A stretch of 8,726 nt of DNA from Deltaproteobacteria bacterium (GTDB taxonomy: Bacteria > Myxococcota_A > Polyangia > Polyangiales > Ga0077539): positions 1 to 8,726 of the forward strand of contig CANMAT010000121.1 of assembly GCA_947494865.1 (NCBI GenBank). Direction: 5' to 3'. A model generated the notes under the pieces. That model did no database searches, was not told the origin of the DNA, and was given only the letters and a program-made list of their open reading frames with translations. How positions within the stretch are numbered: the first letter of the stretch is position 1; the number at the start of each line of letters is the position of its first letter. Both the position numbers and the translations under genes were made by a program. Shown here in pieces: positions 1 to 6,207 of this stretch.

Positions 1-1284
1 ATGGCGACGTCGGGGGCCTTCGAACTCAGCGCGCGCGAGCTCGCCCTCGGCGCCGACAACGGCCCCTGTCGCCTCTCCGGCGAGTCGTGCGACGCGGGGC
101 TCCAGTGCACGGTGCTCTCGCCCACGGTCGATGTGCAGGGCATCTGCCGCCGCCCCGTGGCGCAGGGCATGCCGTGCGCGGGCGGCGACCTGTGCGTGCG
201 CGGCTCGGCGTGCATCGCCAACCCCGGCGACACCACGCGCGGCACCTGCACCATGGACGCGACCCGCAACGGCGCGTGCCTCGTGGGGCGCGCCCCGTGC
301 GGGGCGGGCCTGTCGTGCACGAACCCCACGCCGACGCCCGACGCGACCGGCGTGTGCCGCACCACCCTCATGGCGGGCGCCGAGTGCGACCCGTCGCAGC
401 TCACGGGCGTGTGCGCGGCGAGCACCGCGTGCCGCCAGGCCCCCGTGGCCAGCAACCCCGGGCGCTACCTCTGCTTCGCCGTGGGCGCGCGCGGCGGCCT
501 CTGCCGCACGGCCTCGCCCCGCTGCGAAGCGGGCCTCGAGTGCTCCGCCGCGACAACGCCCACGTGCCGCGCGATCGTGGCGTCGGGGGCCGAGTGCGAC
601 CTCACGGCGAACGCGACGGTGTGCGCGGCGGGCTCGAGCTGCGCGCCCGACGCGATGTTCGCGGGCGGCACCTGCGTGGCCGACGGCACGGCGCCGGGCA
701 CGGCGTGCCGCGGAGGGTCGCCGCAGTGCGACGCGGGCCTCGAGTGCTCCGCCTTCGGGGGGCGCAACGTGTGTCAGAGCACGGCCACGGCCGCGTGCGA
801 CTGGCGCTACGGCAGCGTGGTGTGCGGCGCCGCGGCGACGTGCCTCCCCGCGGGCGTGAGCCGCGGCGTGTGCGCGGCGCCGGCCGCCGAGGCCGAGCCC
901 AACAACACCCCCGCGGCGGCGCAGGGGCCGGTGACCGAGAGCGCCATCTTCCGCGGGTCCATCACGGCGGGCGACGTCGACTGCTTTCAAGCGCGCGTGC
1001 CCGCTGGGGGCGCGTCGCTCTTCGTCGAGACGAACAACAACGCGGGCGGCTGCCCCGCCGGCGGCGCCGACACGGTGGTCGCGGTGTACAACCCCGCGGG
1101 CGCGCGCATCGTCGAGAACGACGACATCGCGCAGAACAACCTCTGCTCGCGCATCAACGGCCTGGTGTCGGGCCCCCTCAACAACCTCGCCGCGGGCAGC
1201 TACGCGGTGTGCGTGCGCTCGTACAACACCACGTCGAGCATCGCCTCGTACCACCTCACCCTCGCCATCGTCCCGTCGATGTAA
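1..1284 (+). CDS. Cysteine-rich multi-module protein with C-terminal PPC-like domain (5' end missing)
   Basis: Probable secreted or surface protein; no enzymatic motif is seen. Residues 23-291 hold 32 cysteines arranged as eight four-Cys modules, resembling the Dickkopf-N/EGF-like Cys arrays common in myxobacterial exported proteins. Residues about 297-424 look like a bacterial pre-peptidase C-terminal (PPC) domain: an AEPNNT opening, a G-x-I-x-x-G-D-V-D-C-F core near 319-329, and a closing strand SYHLTLAI. The frame is open to the left edge. The ATG at position 1 has no visible RBS context and is not followed by a signal peptide. Residues 4-15 (SGAFELSARELA) resemble the last strand of another PPC domain, so I infer that the gene starts upstream and that M1 is internal. 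The even cysteine count (32 plus 4) fits disulfide bonding outside the cytoplasm. The frame and architecture are secure; the function is unknown. Confidence 0.85.
   Translation: MATSGAFELSARELALGADNGPCRLSGESCDAGLQCTVLSPTVDVQGICRRPVAQGMPCAGGDLCVRGSACIANPGDTTRGTCTMDATRNGACLVGRAPCGAGLSCTNPTPTPDATGVCRTTLMAGAECDPSQLTGVCAASTACRQAPVASNPGRYLCFAVGARGGLCRTASPRCEAGLECSAATTPTCRAIVASGAECDLTANATVCAAGSSCAPDAMFAGGTCVADGTAPGTACRGGSPQCDAGLECSAFGGRNVCQSTATAACDWRYGSVVCGAAATCLPAGVSRGVCAAPAAEAEPNNTPAAAQGPVTESAIFRGSITAGDVDCFQARVPAGGASLFVETNNNAGGCPAGGADTVVAVYNPAGARIVENDDIAQNNLCSRINGLVSGPLNNLAAGSYAVCVRSYNTTSSIASYHLTLAIVPSM
67..873 (+). repeat. Eight tandem four-cysteine modules, alternating types A and B
   Basis: Modules span Cys pairs 23-49, 59-83, 93-119, 129-158, 168-189, 199-225, 236-258 and 266-291 of the encoded protein. 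Odd modules have C-x6-C-x5-C with an AGL before the third Cys (for example CDAGLQC, CGAGLSC, CEAGLEC, CDAGLEC). Even modules have C-x8-C-x5-C, except module 2 with C-x5-C-x5-C. The fourth Cys follows at a variable 7-13 residues. Modules 5 and 7 share an identical 21-nt stretch (529-549 and 733-753), 204 nt apart, which suggests expansion by duplication of an A+B pair. Confidence 0.8.
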
Positions 1285-1299
1285 GCGCCTGCTCGCGTT

Positions 1300-1320
1300 G
1301 CGGGAATGCTTAGCTCCCGC
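1300..1320 (+). terminator. Hairpin after the Cys-rich gene, possible terminator
   Basis: Fifteen nt past the TAA, GCGGGA (1300-1305) pairs with TCCCGC (1315-1320). Inside, GC (1308-1309) pairs with GC (1313-1314) around a TTA loop, leaving an AT bulge. Only a weak T-run (GGTTTC) follows, so intrinsic termination is possible but not certain. Confidence 0.4.
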
Positions 1321-1437
1321 GCGCTGGTTTCGCGCCGCCCCGCTGGGGTATGTCGCTCCGTCATCAGCGCTCCGCGGCGCCTCGACGGGGCCGCGCTCGC
1401 CCTCGCTCGCTCACCCATTCGAAGAGGCTCACCTACG

Positions 1438-2052
1438 ATGTTGAAGCTGTATTTCGCCCCCGGCGCCTGCTCGCTCTCGCCCCACATCGCGCTCCGCGAG
1501 GCGGGCCTCGCGTTCGAACTCGACCGCGTCGATTTCGCCACGAAGACCACGGCCGCCGGCGAGAACTTCCTCGCGGTGAACCCCCGCGGGTACGTGCCCG
1601 CGCTGCGCGTCGATGCTTCGACGGTGCTCATCGAGGGCCCGGCGATCGTGCAGTACATCGCCGACCAGAACCCGGGCTCCAACCTCGCGCCCGCCAACGG
1701 CACGATCGCCCGCTACGAGCTGCAGGGCTGGCTCGCGTTCCTCAACTCCGAGGTGCACAAGCCCTTCGGCGTGTTCTTCAACCCGAAGGCCGACGACGCC
1801 GCGAAGGCCAGCGCGCGCGGCGCGCTCACGCGTCGCTTCGAGTATCTCAACGGCGAGCTCACGGGTCGCACGCACCTCATGGGCGACACCTTCACCGTGG
1901 CCGACGGGTACCTCTTCGTGCTGCTCGGGTGGACGAAGTACACCGGCTACGACCTCGCGCCCTTTCCGTCGCTGCAGTCGTTCGTGGGCCGCGTGTTCGA
2001 GCGCCCCGCGGTGCAGGCCGCGATGAAGGCCGAAGGCCTCATCAAGGAGTGA
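1438..2052 (+). CDS. gst: Glutathione S-transferase, beta class
   Basis: Predicted cytosolic GST that conjugates or reduces electrophilic substrates with glutathione; 204 residues, close to E. coli GstA (201). The N-terminal thioredoxin-like half begins MLKLYFAPGACSLSPHIALR, with the beta-class cysteine at C11. The glutathione-site features follow: VPAL with the cis-proline at P54, and E66 in IEGPAIVQYIAD. The all-helical half carries H107 in SEVHKPF, equivalent to the catalytic-site histidine of GstA, and the GDTFTVADGYLF motif at 149-160. The frame stays open upstream to 1306, but the family alignment starts exactly at ATG 1438, which is preceded by a GAAGAGG ribosome-binding site at 1421-1427. 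The gene stands alone between two hairpins. The GSH-binding residues look intact. The substrate cannot be read from the sequence. Confidence 0.93.
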   Translation: MLKLYFAPGACSLSPHIALREAGLAFELDRVDFATKTTAAGENFLAVNPRGYVPALRVDASTVLIEGPAIVQYIADQNPGSNLAPANGTIARYELQGWLAFLNSEVHKPFGVFFNPKADDAAKASARGALTRRFEYLNGELTGRTHLMGDTFTVADGYLFVLLGWTKYTGYDLAPFPSLQSFVGRVFERPAVQAAMKAEGLIKE

Positions 2053-2078
2053 CGCTCGGGCCGCGCGCATGACGGCCA

Positions 2079-2113
2079 CGCTCACGCACAAGGCGTCGCG
2101 CAAGGCGTGAGCG
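2079..2113 (+). terminator. 9-bp perfect inverted repeat downstream of gst
   Basis: CGCTCACGC (2079-2087) is the exact reverse complement of GCGTGAGCG (2105-2113), with a 17-nt loop. The loop and right arm include a direct repeat CAAGGCGT (2089-2096 and 2101-2108). It begins 27 nt after the gst stop and ends 9 nt before a -35-like TTGACC. This fits a gst terminator lacking a T-tract, or an operator next to the xseB promoter. Confidence 0.4.
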
Positions 2114-2121
2114 CGCGGGGC

Positions 2122-2149
2122 TTGACCGACGCCGCGGGTGTGGTGTCTG
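2122..2149 (+). promoter_or_regulatory. Candidate sigma-70-type promoter for xseB
   Basis: TTGACC (2122-2127) matches the -35 consensus in five of six positions. After a 16-nt spacer that ends in TGG comes TGTCTG (2144-2149), a poor -10 hexamer with extended -10 context. Transcription would begin about 20-25 nt upstream of the chosen ATG. The -10 is weak, so the call is tentative. Confidence 0.35.
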
Positions 2150-2178
2150 GTCTGCGCCCCGAACGGAGAACGTGCGCG

Positions 2179-2445
2179 ATGGCCGAGACGAACGCGGTGG
2201 CCCCGGTGGGCGAGACGATGTCGCTGGAGTCGATCCTCGAGCGCCTCAAGGGCGTGGTCGAGAACCTCGAGAAGGGAGACCTCCCGCTCGAAGAGTCGCT
2301 CAAGATCTTCGAAGAGGGCGTGCGCCTCACGCGCGAGGGGCAGCGACGCCTCGACGCCGCCGAGAAGCGCATCGAGGCGCTCCTCTCGACGGAGCCGGGC
2401 GCGGGCGAGCCTGCGGTGCAGCCCGTCGCGCCGCGCAACCTGTAG
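2179..2445 (+). CDS. xseB: Exodeoxyribonuclease VII small subunit
   Basis: Small subunit of exonuclease VII, which with several copies bound to XseA degrades single-stranded DNA to oligonucleotides in the cytoplasm. The 88-residue product is close to the roughly 80 residues usual for the family. Residues 15-70 carry the helical-hairpin signature: SLESILERLKGVVENLE, then KGDLPLEESLKIFEEGVRL, then REGQRRLDAAEKRIEALL, matching E. coli XseB nearly position by position. A Pro/Ala-rich tail follows. GTG 2107 is also in frame, but ATG 2179 has GGAGAA at 2165-2170 and gives a normal length. ATG 2218 (MSLESIL) is a second possibility. Neither xseA nor the frequently linked ispA/dxs lies beside it here; the large subunit must be elsewhere. 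Confidence 0.93.
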   Translation: MAETNAVAPVGETMSLESILERLKGVVENLEKGDLPLEESLKIFEEGVRLTREGQRRLDAAEKRIEALLSTEPGAGEPAVQPVAPRNL

Positions 2446-2513
2446 CATTCCACTCTCGCGCGTGCGGGCAGAGCTCCGCGTTGCGCCGTGTGCGTTGCGG
2501 GGTTGTAGAGCGC

Positions 2514-2543
2514 TGGACTTGGTTTTTCGGGCGGTGGTAGAAA
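2514..2543 (+). promoter_or_regulatory. Candidate promoter for the OmpA-family gene
   Basis: TGGACT (2514-2519), an 18-nt spacer that includes a T5 run, then TAGAAA (2538-2543) directly preceded by TGG, an extended -10. Each hexamer matches four of six consensus positions. It lies in the 195-nt gap after xseB and would give a leader of about 90 nt. No other convincing element was seen in that gap. Confidence 0.4.
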
Positions 2544-2626
2544 CGCCCCGCATTCCCTTCAGAGACCGACGCTCCGACCGCTGCGCGCGATGCGCGAAGG
2601 TTGCGCGCACGGTGGTTCGCATCTTC

Positions 2627-2631
2627 GGAGG
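2627..2631 (+). promoter_or_regulatory. Ribosome-binding site fixing the OmpA-family start
   Basis: GGAGG, nine nt before ATG 2641, is a near-perfect Shine-Dalgarno. It selects this ATG over the upstream in-frame ATG 2590, and the chosen start places a signal peptide at the N-terminus. Confidence 0.75.
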
Positions 2632-2640
2632 ACACAGATC

Positions 2641-4974
2641 ATGCGGCAGTCTCGACGCCTGGCCCTGATGCTCGCGGCACAGTTCATTCCTTTCGCCGCG
2701 TACGCGCAGACGGCGCAGCGCACCGCCCCGGCGAACGCCAACACGAACCAGGACGACGAGGAGTCCGACGAGGAGGAGGAGACCTCCTCTTCGACGCCTG
2801 CGAGCGACGCCGCGGCGGCCCCGCAGCCCGCGGCCGCTGAGCCTGAGGAGAGCGACGCCGACCGCCGCACCCGCATGCTGGCGCGGTACTCGACCCTCGA
2901 CGGCTCCATCGGCCTTTTGCACACTGCCACGGGCCAGCTCGGCGCTGCGGGCTCGTTTCGCTTTGGGCTCACGGGAGAGTTCGCGTCGGCGTCGGGCTTT
3001 CTCCGCCCCTCCGCCCTCGCGGGCACGGCCTTCGTGGGCGGCGAAGACGACGCGCGCCACGTCGGCGGCACCCTCACGCTGTCGTACTCGCCCCTCGACT
3101 TCCTCGAGGTGTTCGGCTCGGTGCGCGCGTACGCCAACGCCAACAACCGCGAGCGCCCGGCCCTCTTTCAGGTTCTCGGCGATTCGAACCTCGGCGTGAA
3201 GGCGGCCTTCCGCGTGACGCGCGGGCTCTACCTCGGCGGCGACCTGTCGGTGTTTCTGCTCAACCGCTCGGGCGACGTGGGCCTCAACGCCGACTCGACG
3301 AGCTTCCACGCGCGCATCCTCGGCACCCTCGACCTCAAAGAGATCACGCGCACGGTGCCCCTGCGCTTTCACCTCAACCTCCGCTACTTCGTCGACAACA
3401 GCGCGTCGATCGTGGCCGACGTCGAGGCCCGCCGCCGCGCCGCGCAGCCCGGCTTCGACCCCGCGATCTGCTCGACGGTCAACGACCCGCGCTGCTTCCT
3501 CGAGGTGTCTCGCGTCGAGCGCTACGCCCTCGGCGTGAACCGCATGGATCAGCTCGGGATCAACATCGGCGTCGACGCCAACCTCCCGTATGTGAACCCC
3601 TTCCTCGAGTGGTCGGTGGGCATCCCCATCAACCGCCAGAGCTACCAGTGTTACTCGCCGGGCCCCACGGGCACGCGCCCCGGCGGCGAGGCCGACGACG
3701 ACGGCTGCCTGCAGACTTCGGGCTTCGCCTCGATGCCCTCGCGGCTCACCATCGGCGCGCGCGTGCTCCCGCCCGTGCGCGGCCTCTCGGGCACGCTGGC
3801 CTTCGACGTGGCCACCTCGGGCACGAGCGACTTCGTGCGCGAGCTGGCCCCCACGGCCCCGTGGCAGCTCTTCTTCGGCGCCGCGTTCGCGTACGACATC
3901 CACGCGCCGGTGCAGCGCGTCGAGGTGCCTGGCCCCGAGCGCATCGTCAACCGCGACGTCGACCGCACGCCGCCGGGCGGCACGGTCAACGGCACCGTGC
4001 GCGACGCCGAGAGCCGCTCGGGCGTCAACCACGCCATCGTGACCTTCAACGGTCACCCCGAGCTGCACATCCTCGCCTCGGCGGCCGATGGCACCTTCCG
4101 CTCGGGTCACATTCCGCCCGGCGACTATCGTGTGCACGTCGAGGCTGAGGGGTACAACCCCAACGACTGCAACTTCACCATCGCCGCGCCCCCGGCGGCG
4201 CCCGCTGCGCCCGAGGGCGGCACCGCCGCGGCGGCGCCTGCGCCCGCCCCCGCGGCGCCTGCGCCCGTCACGCTCACCTGCGACCTCCGCCCGCTCCCGC
4301 GTCGCGGCACCCTCACGGGTCACGTCGTGTCGAGCGTCGGCGGCGGCGGCGTCGCCAACGCGACGGTGACCATCACGCCCGCCCCCACGTTCGTCACGCC
4401 GCAGGGCGGCTCGGCGCCGGTCGAGCAGACCGCCACCACCGACGCCTCGGGTTCGTTCTCGGTGAGCGACGTCCTCGCGGGCCAGTACACCGTGCAGGTC
4501 GGTGCGACGCCGCAGCACATGGCCACCACGCCGCAGGCCACCACGGTCGAGCCGCGCCGCACGGTCAACGTCGACATCACGGCCACGCGCCGCCCCGCGC
4601 GCCCGTCGGCGGTGCTCCGCGGCGGCGTCATCGCCATCTCGCGGCAGATTCACTTCCAGACCGCCTCGGCCGAGATCCTGCCCGACTCCACCACGCTGGT
4701 CGAAGAGATCGCCGACGTGATCCGCCGCAACCCGACCCTCTCGTCGGTCGAGATCCAGGGCCACACCGACAACACCGGCACGCCCGCGGGCAACGTGACC
4801 CTGTCGCAGAGCCGCGCCGAGTCGGTGCGCGACGCGCTCGTGCGCCTCGGCATCCCCGCCGACAAGCTCACGGCGCGCGGCTTCGGGCAGACGCGCCCGC
4901 TGCGCCCCAACCTCACGGTGGTGGGCCGCGCGGCCAACCGCCGCGTCGAGTTTCACGTCACCCGCGCTCGCTGA
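2641..4974 (+). CDS. Exported OmpA-family protein with beta-barrel and carboxypeptidase-regulatory-like domains
   Basis: Probable outer-membrane protein that tethers the outer membrane to peptidoglycan; 777 residues. Residues 1-22 form a signal peptide (MRQSRR, hydrophobic core, AYA cleavage). Residues about 38-75 are an acidic Asp/Glu/Ser and Ala/Pro low-complexity segment. Residues about 80-435 show alternating hydrophobic strands ending in aromatic residues, as in a beta-barrel, with two close Cys pairs in likely loops. Two carboxypeptidase-regulatory-like beta-sandwiches follow at about 446-520 (GTVNGTVRDAESRSGV, then DGTFRSGHIPPGDYRV) and 556-655 (GTLTGHVVSSVGGGGVANA, then SGSFSVSDVLAGQYTV), separated by an Ala/Pro linker. 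Residues 662-777 are the OmpA C-terminal domain: GHTDNTG with D710 and LSQSRAESV with R725, spaced as the peptidoglycan-binding D241 and R256 of E. coli OmpA, and a NRRVEFHV end. The barrel is inferred from pattern only. Confidence 0.9.
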   Translation: MRQSRRLALMLAAQFIPFAAYAQTAQRTAPANANTNQDDEESDEEEETSSSTPASDAAAAPQPAAAEPEESDADRRTRMLARYSTLDGSIGLLHTATGQLGAAGSFRFGLTGEFASASGFLRPSALAGTAFVGGEDDARHVGGTLTLSYSPLDFLEVFGSVRAYANANNRERPALFQVLGDSNLGVKAAFRVTRGLYLGGDLSVFLLNRSGDVGLNADSTSFHARILGTLDLKEITRTVPLRFHLNLRYFVDNSASIVADVEARRRAAQPGFDPAICSTVNDPRCFLEVSRVERYALGVNRMDQLGINIGVDANLPYVNPFLEWSVGIPINRQSYQCYSPGPTGTRPGGEADDDGCLQTSGFASMPSRLTIGARVLPPVRGLSGTLAFDVATSGTSDFVRELAPTAPWQLFFGAAFAYDIHAPVQRVEVPGPERIVNRDVDRTPPGGTVNGTVRDAESRSGVNHAIVTFNGHPELHILASAADGTFRSGHIPPGDYRVHVEAEGYNPNDCNFTIAAPPAAPAAPEGGTAAAAPAPAPAAPAPVTLTCDLRPLPRRGTLTGHVVSSVGGGGVANATVTITPAPTFVTPQGGSAPVEQTATTDASGSFSVSDVLAGQYTVQVGATPQHMATTPQATTVEPRRTVNVDITATRRPARPSAVLRGGVIAISRQIHFQTASAEILPDSTTLVEEIADVIRRNPTLSSVEIQGHTDNTGTPAGNVTLSQSRAESVRDALVRLGIPADKLTARGFGQTRPLRPNLTVVGRAANRRVEFHVTRAR

Positions 4975-4985
4975 TCGCCGCCCGC

Positions 4986-6041
4986 GTGCCCTCTCGTCGA
5001 CCTGTTCATCGGGCTCGCGGGAGGGGGCGCTCCTCGCTCTCACTCTCTGCCCTCCTGCTCGCGTGTAGCGCGAACGTCACGACCTCGCGCGCGGCGCGCT
5101 CGCCGACCGCTGCGCCGGTCGCCGCGGCCGACGCGGCCGTCGTTGTAGCGCCCGTCGCGCCGCCGCCCGTCGCGCCGCCGCCCGTCGCCGTCGCGAGCGC
5201 GCCCGACCGCGTGCGCGCCTCGCTCGCATCGCTGCCGATGCTCGGCGAGAACGACTCGCCCTGGGTGCGCGAGCGTCTGCTCGCCGCGGTGATCTCGGAG
5301 GCGCGCGCGATGCCTGCGCCGACGCGACCCGAGGCGCGTGACGGCGCCAACGTGTGGACGCTCGTCGCCGACGTCGAGACCGACCCCGCGGCTTTCGATG
5401 GCCTCTGCGACGCGGTGCAGCGGCGTGTTCCCGGCGTTGCCTGCGCGGCCGACGTTGTGGCGTGGTCAGGGGCGGAGCGGGCGCGCGTCGTGTTCGGCTG
5501 GAGGGGACCGCTCGACCTCGCGCGCGTCTCCTTCGCGCAGCCGCTGCTCGCGCTCGGAGTGACGTCGGACCTGTGCCTCGTGCGGGCCGAGCGCACCCTG
5601 CGTACGCTCGACGTCACGGTGCGCGCGCCCGACCACGCGTCGCTCGGCCGAGCGCTCGCCCTCATGGCGGTGACGCCGTCGATGAGCGATCTCATCCTCG
5701 TGCGCGCCGAGCCCGCGGGGGCCTCGCTCGAGGCCGTGCTCTCGTGGCCGCTCGCGCGCGCGTCGGGCGAGGGCGACCTCGGCGACCGCCCGTGGCCCGC
5801 GCGCTGCGACGGCCGCTCCACGATAGCGGCCGAGGCGCTCGCGGGCACGGTGCCCGTCGCGCGGGAGCGCGTTCGCGGGCGGGCGCCCGGCGCGGTGCTG
5901 CGCGTGGGGCGTCGCGAGTGGGTCGTGACCGCGGGTGATTCCGCGGCGAGCGTCGACGTGATCGCGGTGCGGGAGGCGGGCGTCACGGTGCGCATGCGCG
6001 GGCGCGCCGCCACGGCGACGCTGCGCTTTCCCGCTCGGTGA
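4986..6041 (+). CDS. Putative lipoprotein of unknown function, co-transcribed with the OmpA-family gene
   Basis: A 351-residue product I do not recognise. A short Arg-rich N-terminus precedes SLSLSALLLAC, a lipobox with C27 as the likely lipidated cysteine. A low-complexity Ala/Pro/Val spacer (about 38-72) follows, containing the repeat PVAPP. The rest is a soluble alpha/beta region (74-351) with four further cysteines (141, 153, 197, 274). Residues about 195-255 have a beta-alpha-beta pattern (LCLVRAERTLRTLDVTVRAP, a helix, then SDLILVRAEP) loosely like the ferredoxin-type fold of PilN/PilO proteins; residues 303-348 look all-beta. Both comparisons are speculative. GTG 4986 is the first usable start before the lipobox; it lacks an RBS and lies 11 nt after the OmpA-family stop, so translational coupling is likely. 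A GGGAGGGGG at 5019-5027 has no in-frame start after it. Confidence 0.75.
   Translation: MPSRRPVHRARGRGRSSLSLSALLLACSANVTTSRAARSPTAAPVAAADAAVVVAPVAPPPVAPPPVAVASAPDRVRASLASLPMLGENDSPWVRERLLAAVISEARAMPAPTRPEARDGANVWTLVADVETDPAAFDGLCDAVQRRVPGVACAADVVAWSGAERARVVFGWRGPLDLARVSFAQPLLALGVTSDLCLVRAERTLRTLDVTVRAPDHASLGRALALMAVTPSMSDLILVRAEPAGASLEAVLSWPLARASGEGDLGDRPWPARCDGRSTIAAEALAGTVPVARERVRGRAPGAVLRVGRREWVVTAGDSAASVDVIAVREAGVTVRMRGRAATATLRFPAR
5151..5188 (+). repeat. 15-nt in-frame tandem repeat (PVAPP)
   Basis: Two exact copies of CCCGTCGCGCCGCCG (5151-5165, 5166-5180) and a partial third. They encode a Pro-Val-Ala-Pro-Pro spacer between the lipid anchor and the folded part of the lipoprotein. Copy number may vary between strains. 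Confidence 0.8.
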
Positions 6042-6042
6042 G

Positions 6043-6057
6043 CCCGTCTGCGACGGG
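6043..6057 (+). terminator. Hairpin just after the lipoprotein stop
   Basis: CCCGTC (6043-6048), loop TGC, GACGGG (6052-6057): a perfect 6-bp GC-rich stem with a 3-nt loop, starting two nt after the TGA. No T-run follows, so it may be a weak terminator or a 3'-end protecting structure for the OmpA-lipoprotein transcript. Confidence 0.45.
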
Positions 6058-6082
6058 GATACAAGTGTCGCCCCACGCGACG

Positions 6083-6105
6083 ATGACGATGCGCGAAAAC
6101 GTCAT
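6083..6105. promoter_or_regulatory. Dyad ATGACG-N11-CGTCAT upstream of the EF-hand gene
   Basis: ATGACG (6083-6088) and its exact reverse complement CGTCAT (6100-6105), 11 nt apart. The right arm merges into the AT-richest stretch of the gap (CGTCATAAATC), where CATAAA at 6103-6108 could serve as a -10. Arm length and spacing suit a dimeric regulator, but no regulator is identified. Confidence 0.3.
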
Positions 6106-6121
6106 AAATCAAGGCGTCTGG

Positions 6122-6143
6122 GTGTGTCGCCGCGGCGGCACAC
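6122..6143. promoter_or_regulatory. 22-bp near-perfect palindrome upstream of the EF-hand gene
   Basis: GTGTGTCGCCG followed directly by CGGCGGCACAC: eleven-base arms with one mismatch and no loop, 64 nt before ATG 6208. The absence of a loop argues for a protein-binding operator more than an RNA hairpin. Confidence 0.4.
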
Positions 6144-6194
6144 ATGTTGGATTGGGGGCGTTCAGAGGGCGGCGCCGCGAGGGTGTCGCCCCTG

Positions 6195-6200
6195 AAGGAG
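6195..6200 (+). promoter_or_regulatory. Strong ribosome-binding site of the EF-hand gene
   Basis: AAGGAG, seven nt before ATG 6208, is the strongest Shine-Dalgarno in the window. It fixes the start and suggests high translation. Confidence 0.75.
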
Positions 6201-6207
6201 AATCGTC

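Noticed and set aside
87..1313. A 408-codon plus-strand frame overlapping the Cys-rich gene
   Set aside because: An Arg-rich shadow in another frame; the cysteine modules and PPC-like domain are in the 1-1284 frame.
2041..2178. Possible extension of xseB to GTG 2107, or a small gene in the gst-xseB gap
   Set aside because: GTG 2107 lies inside the right arm of the inverted repeat and upstream of the promoter-like element; residues before ATG 2179 do not resemble XseB, and no other start with an RBS is seen.
2500..2535. tRNA-like fragment (GGTTGTAGAGCGC and a seven-base loop CTTGGTT with a UGG triplet)
   Set aside because: It recalls a D-arm and proline anticodon loop, but the stem needs several G-U pairs, position 37 is a pyrimidine, there is no matching acceptor stem and no GTTCGA-type T-loop downstream.
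1429..5043. A 1204-codon open frame on the minus strand
   Set aside because: It lies antisense to gst, xseB and the OmpA-family gene, each supported by clear family motifs. Its translation is Arg/Ala/Gly/Val/His-rich with no recognisable domain, as expected when a gene with G/C third positions is read on the opposite strand.
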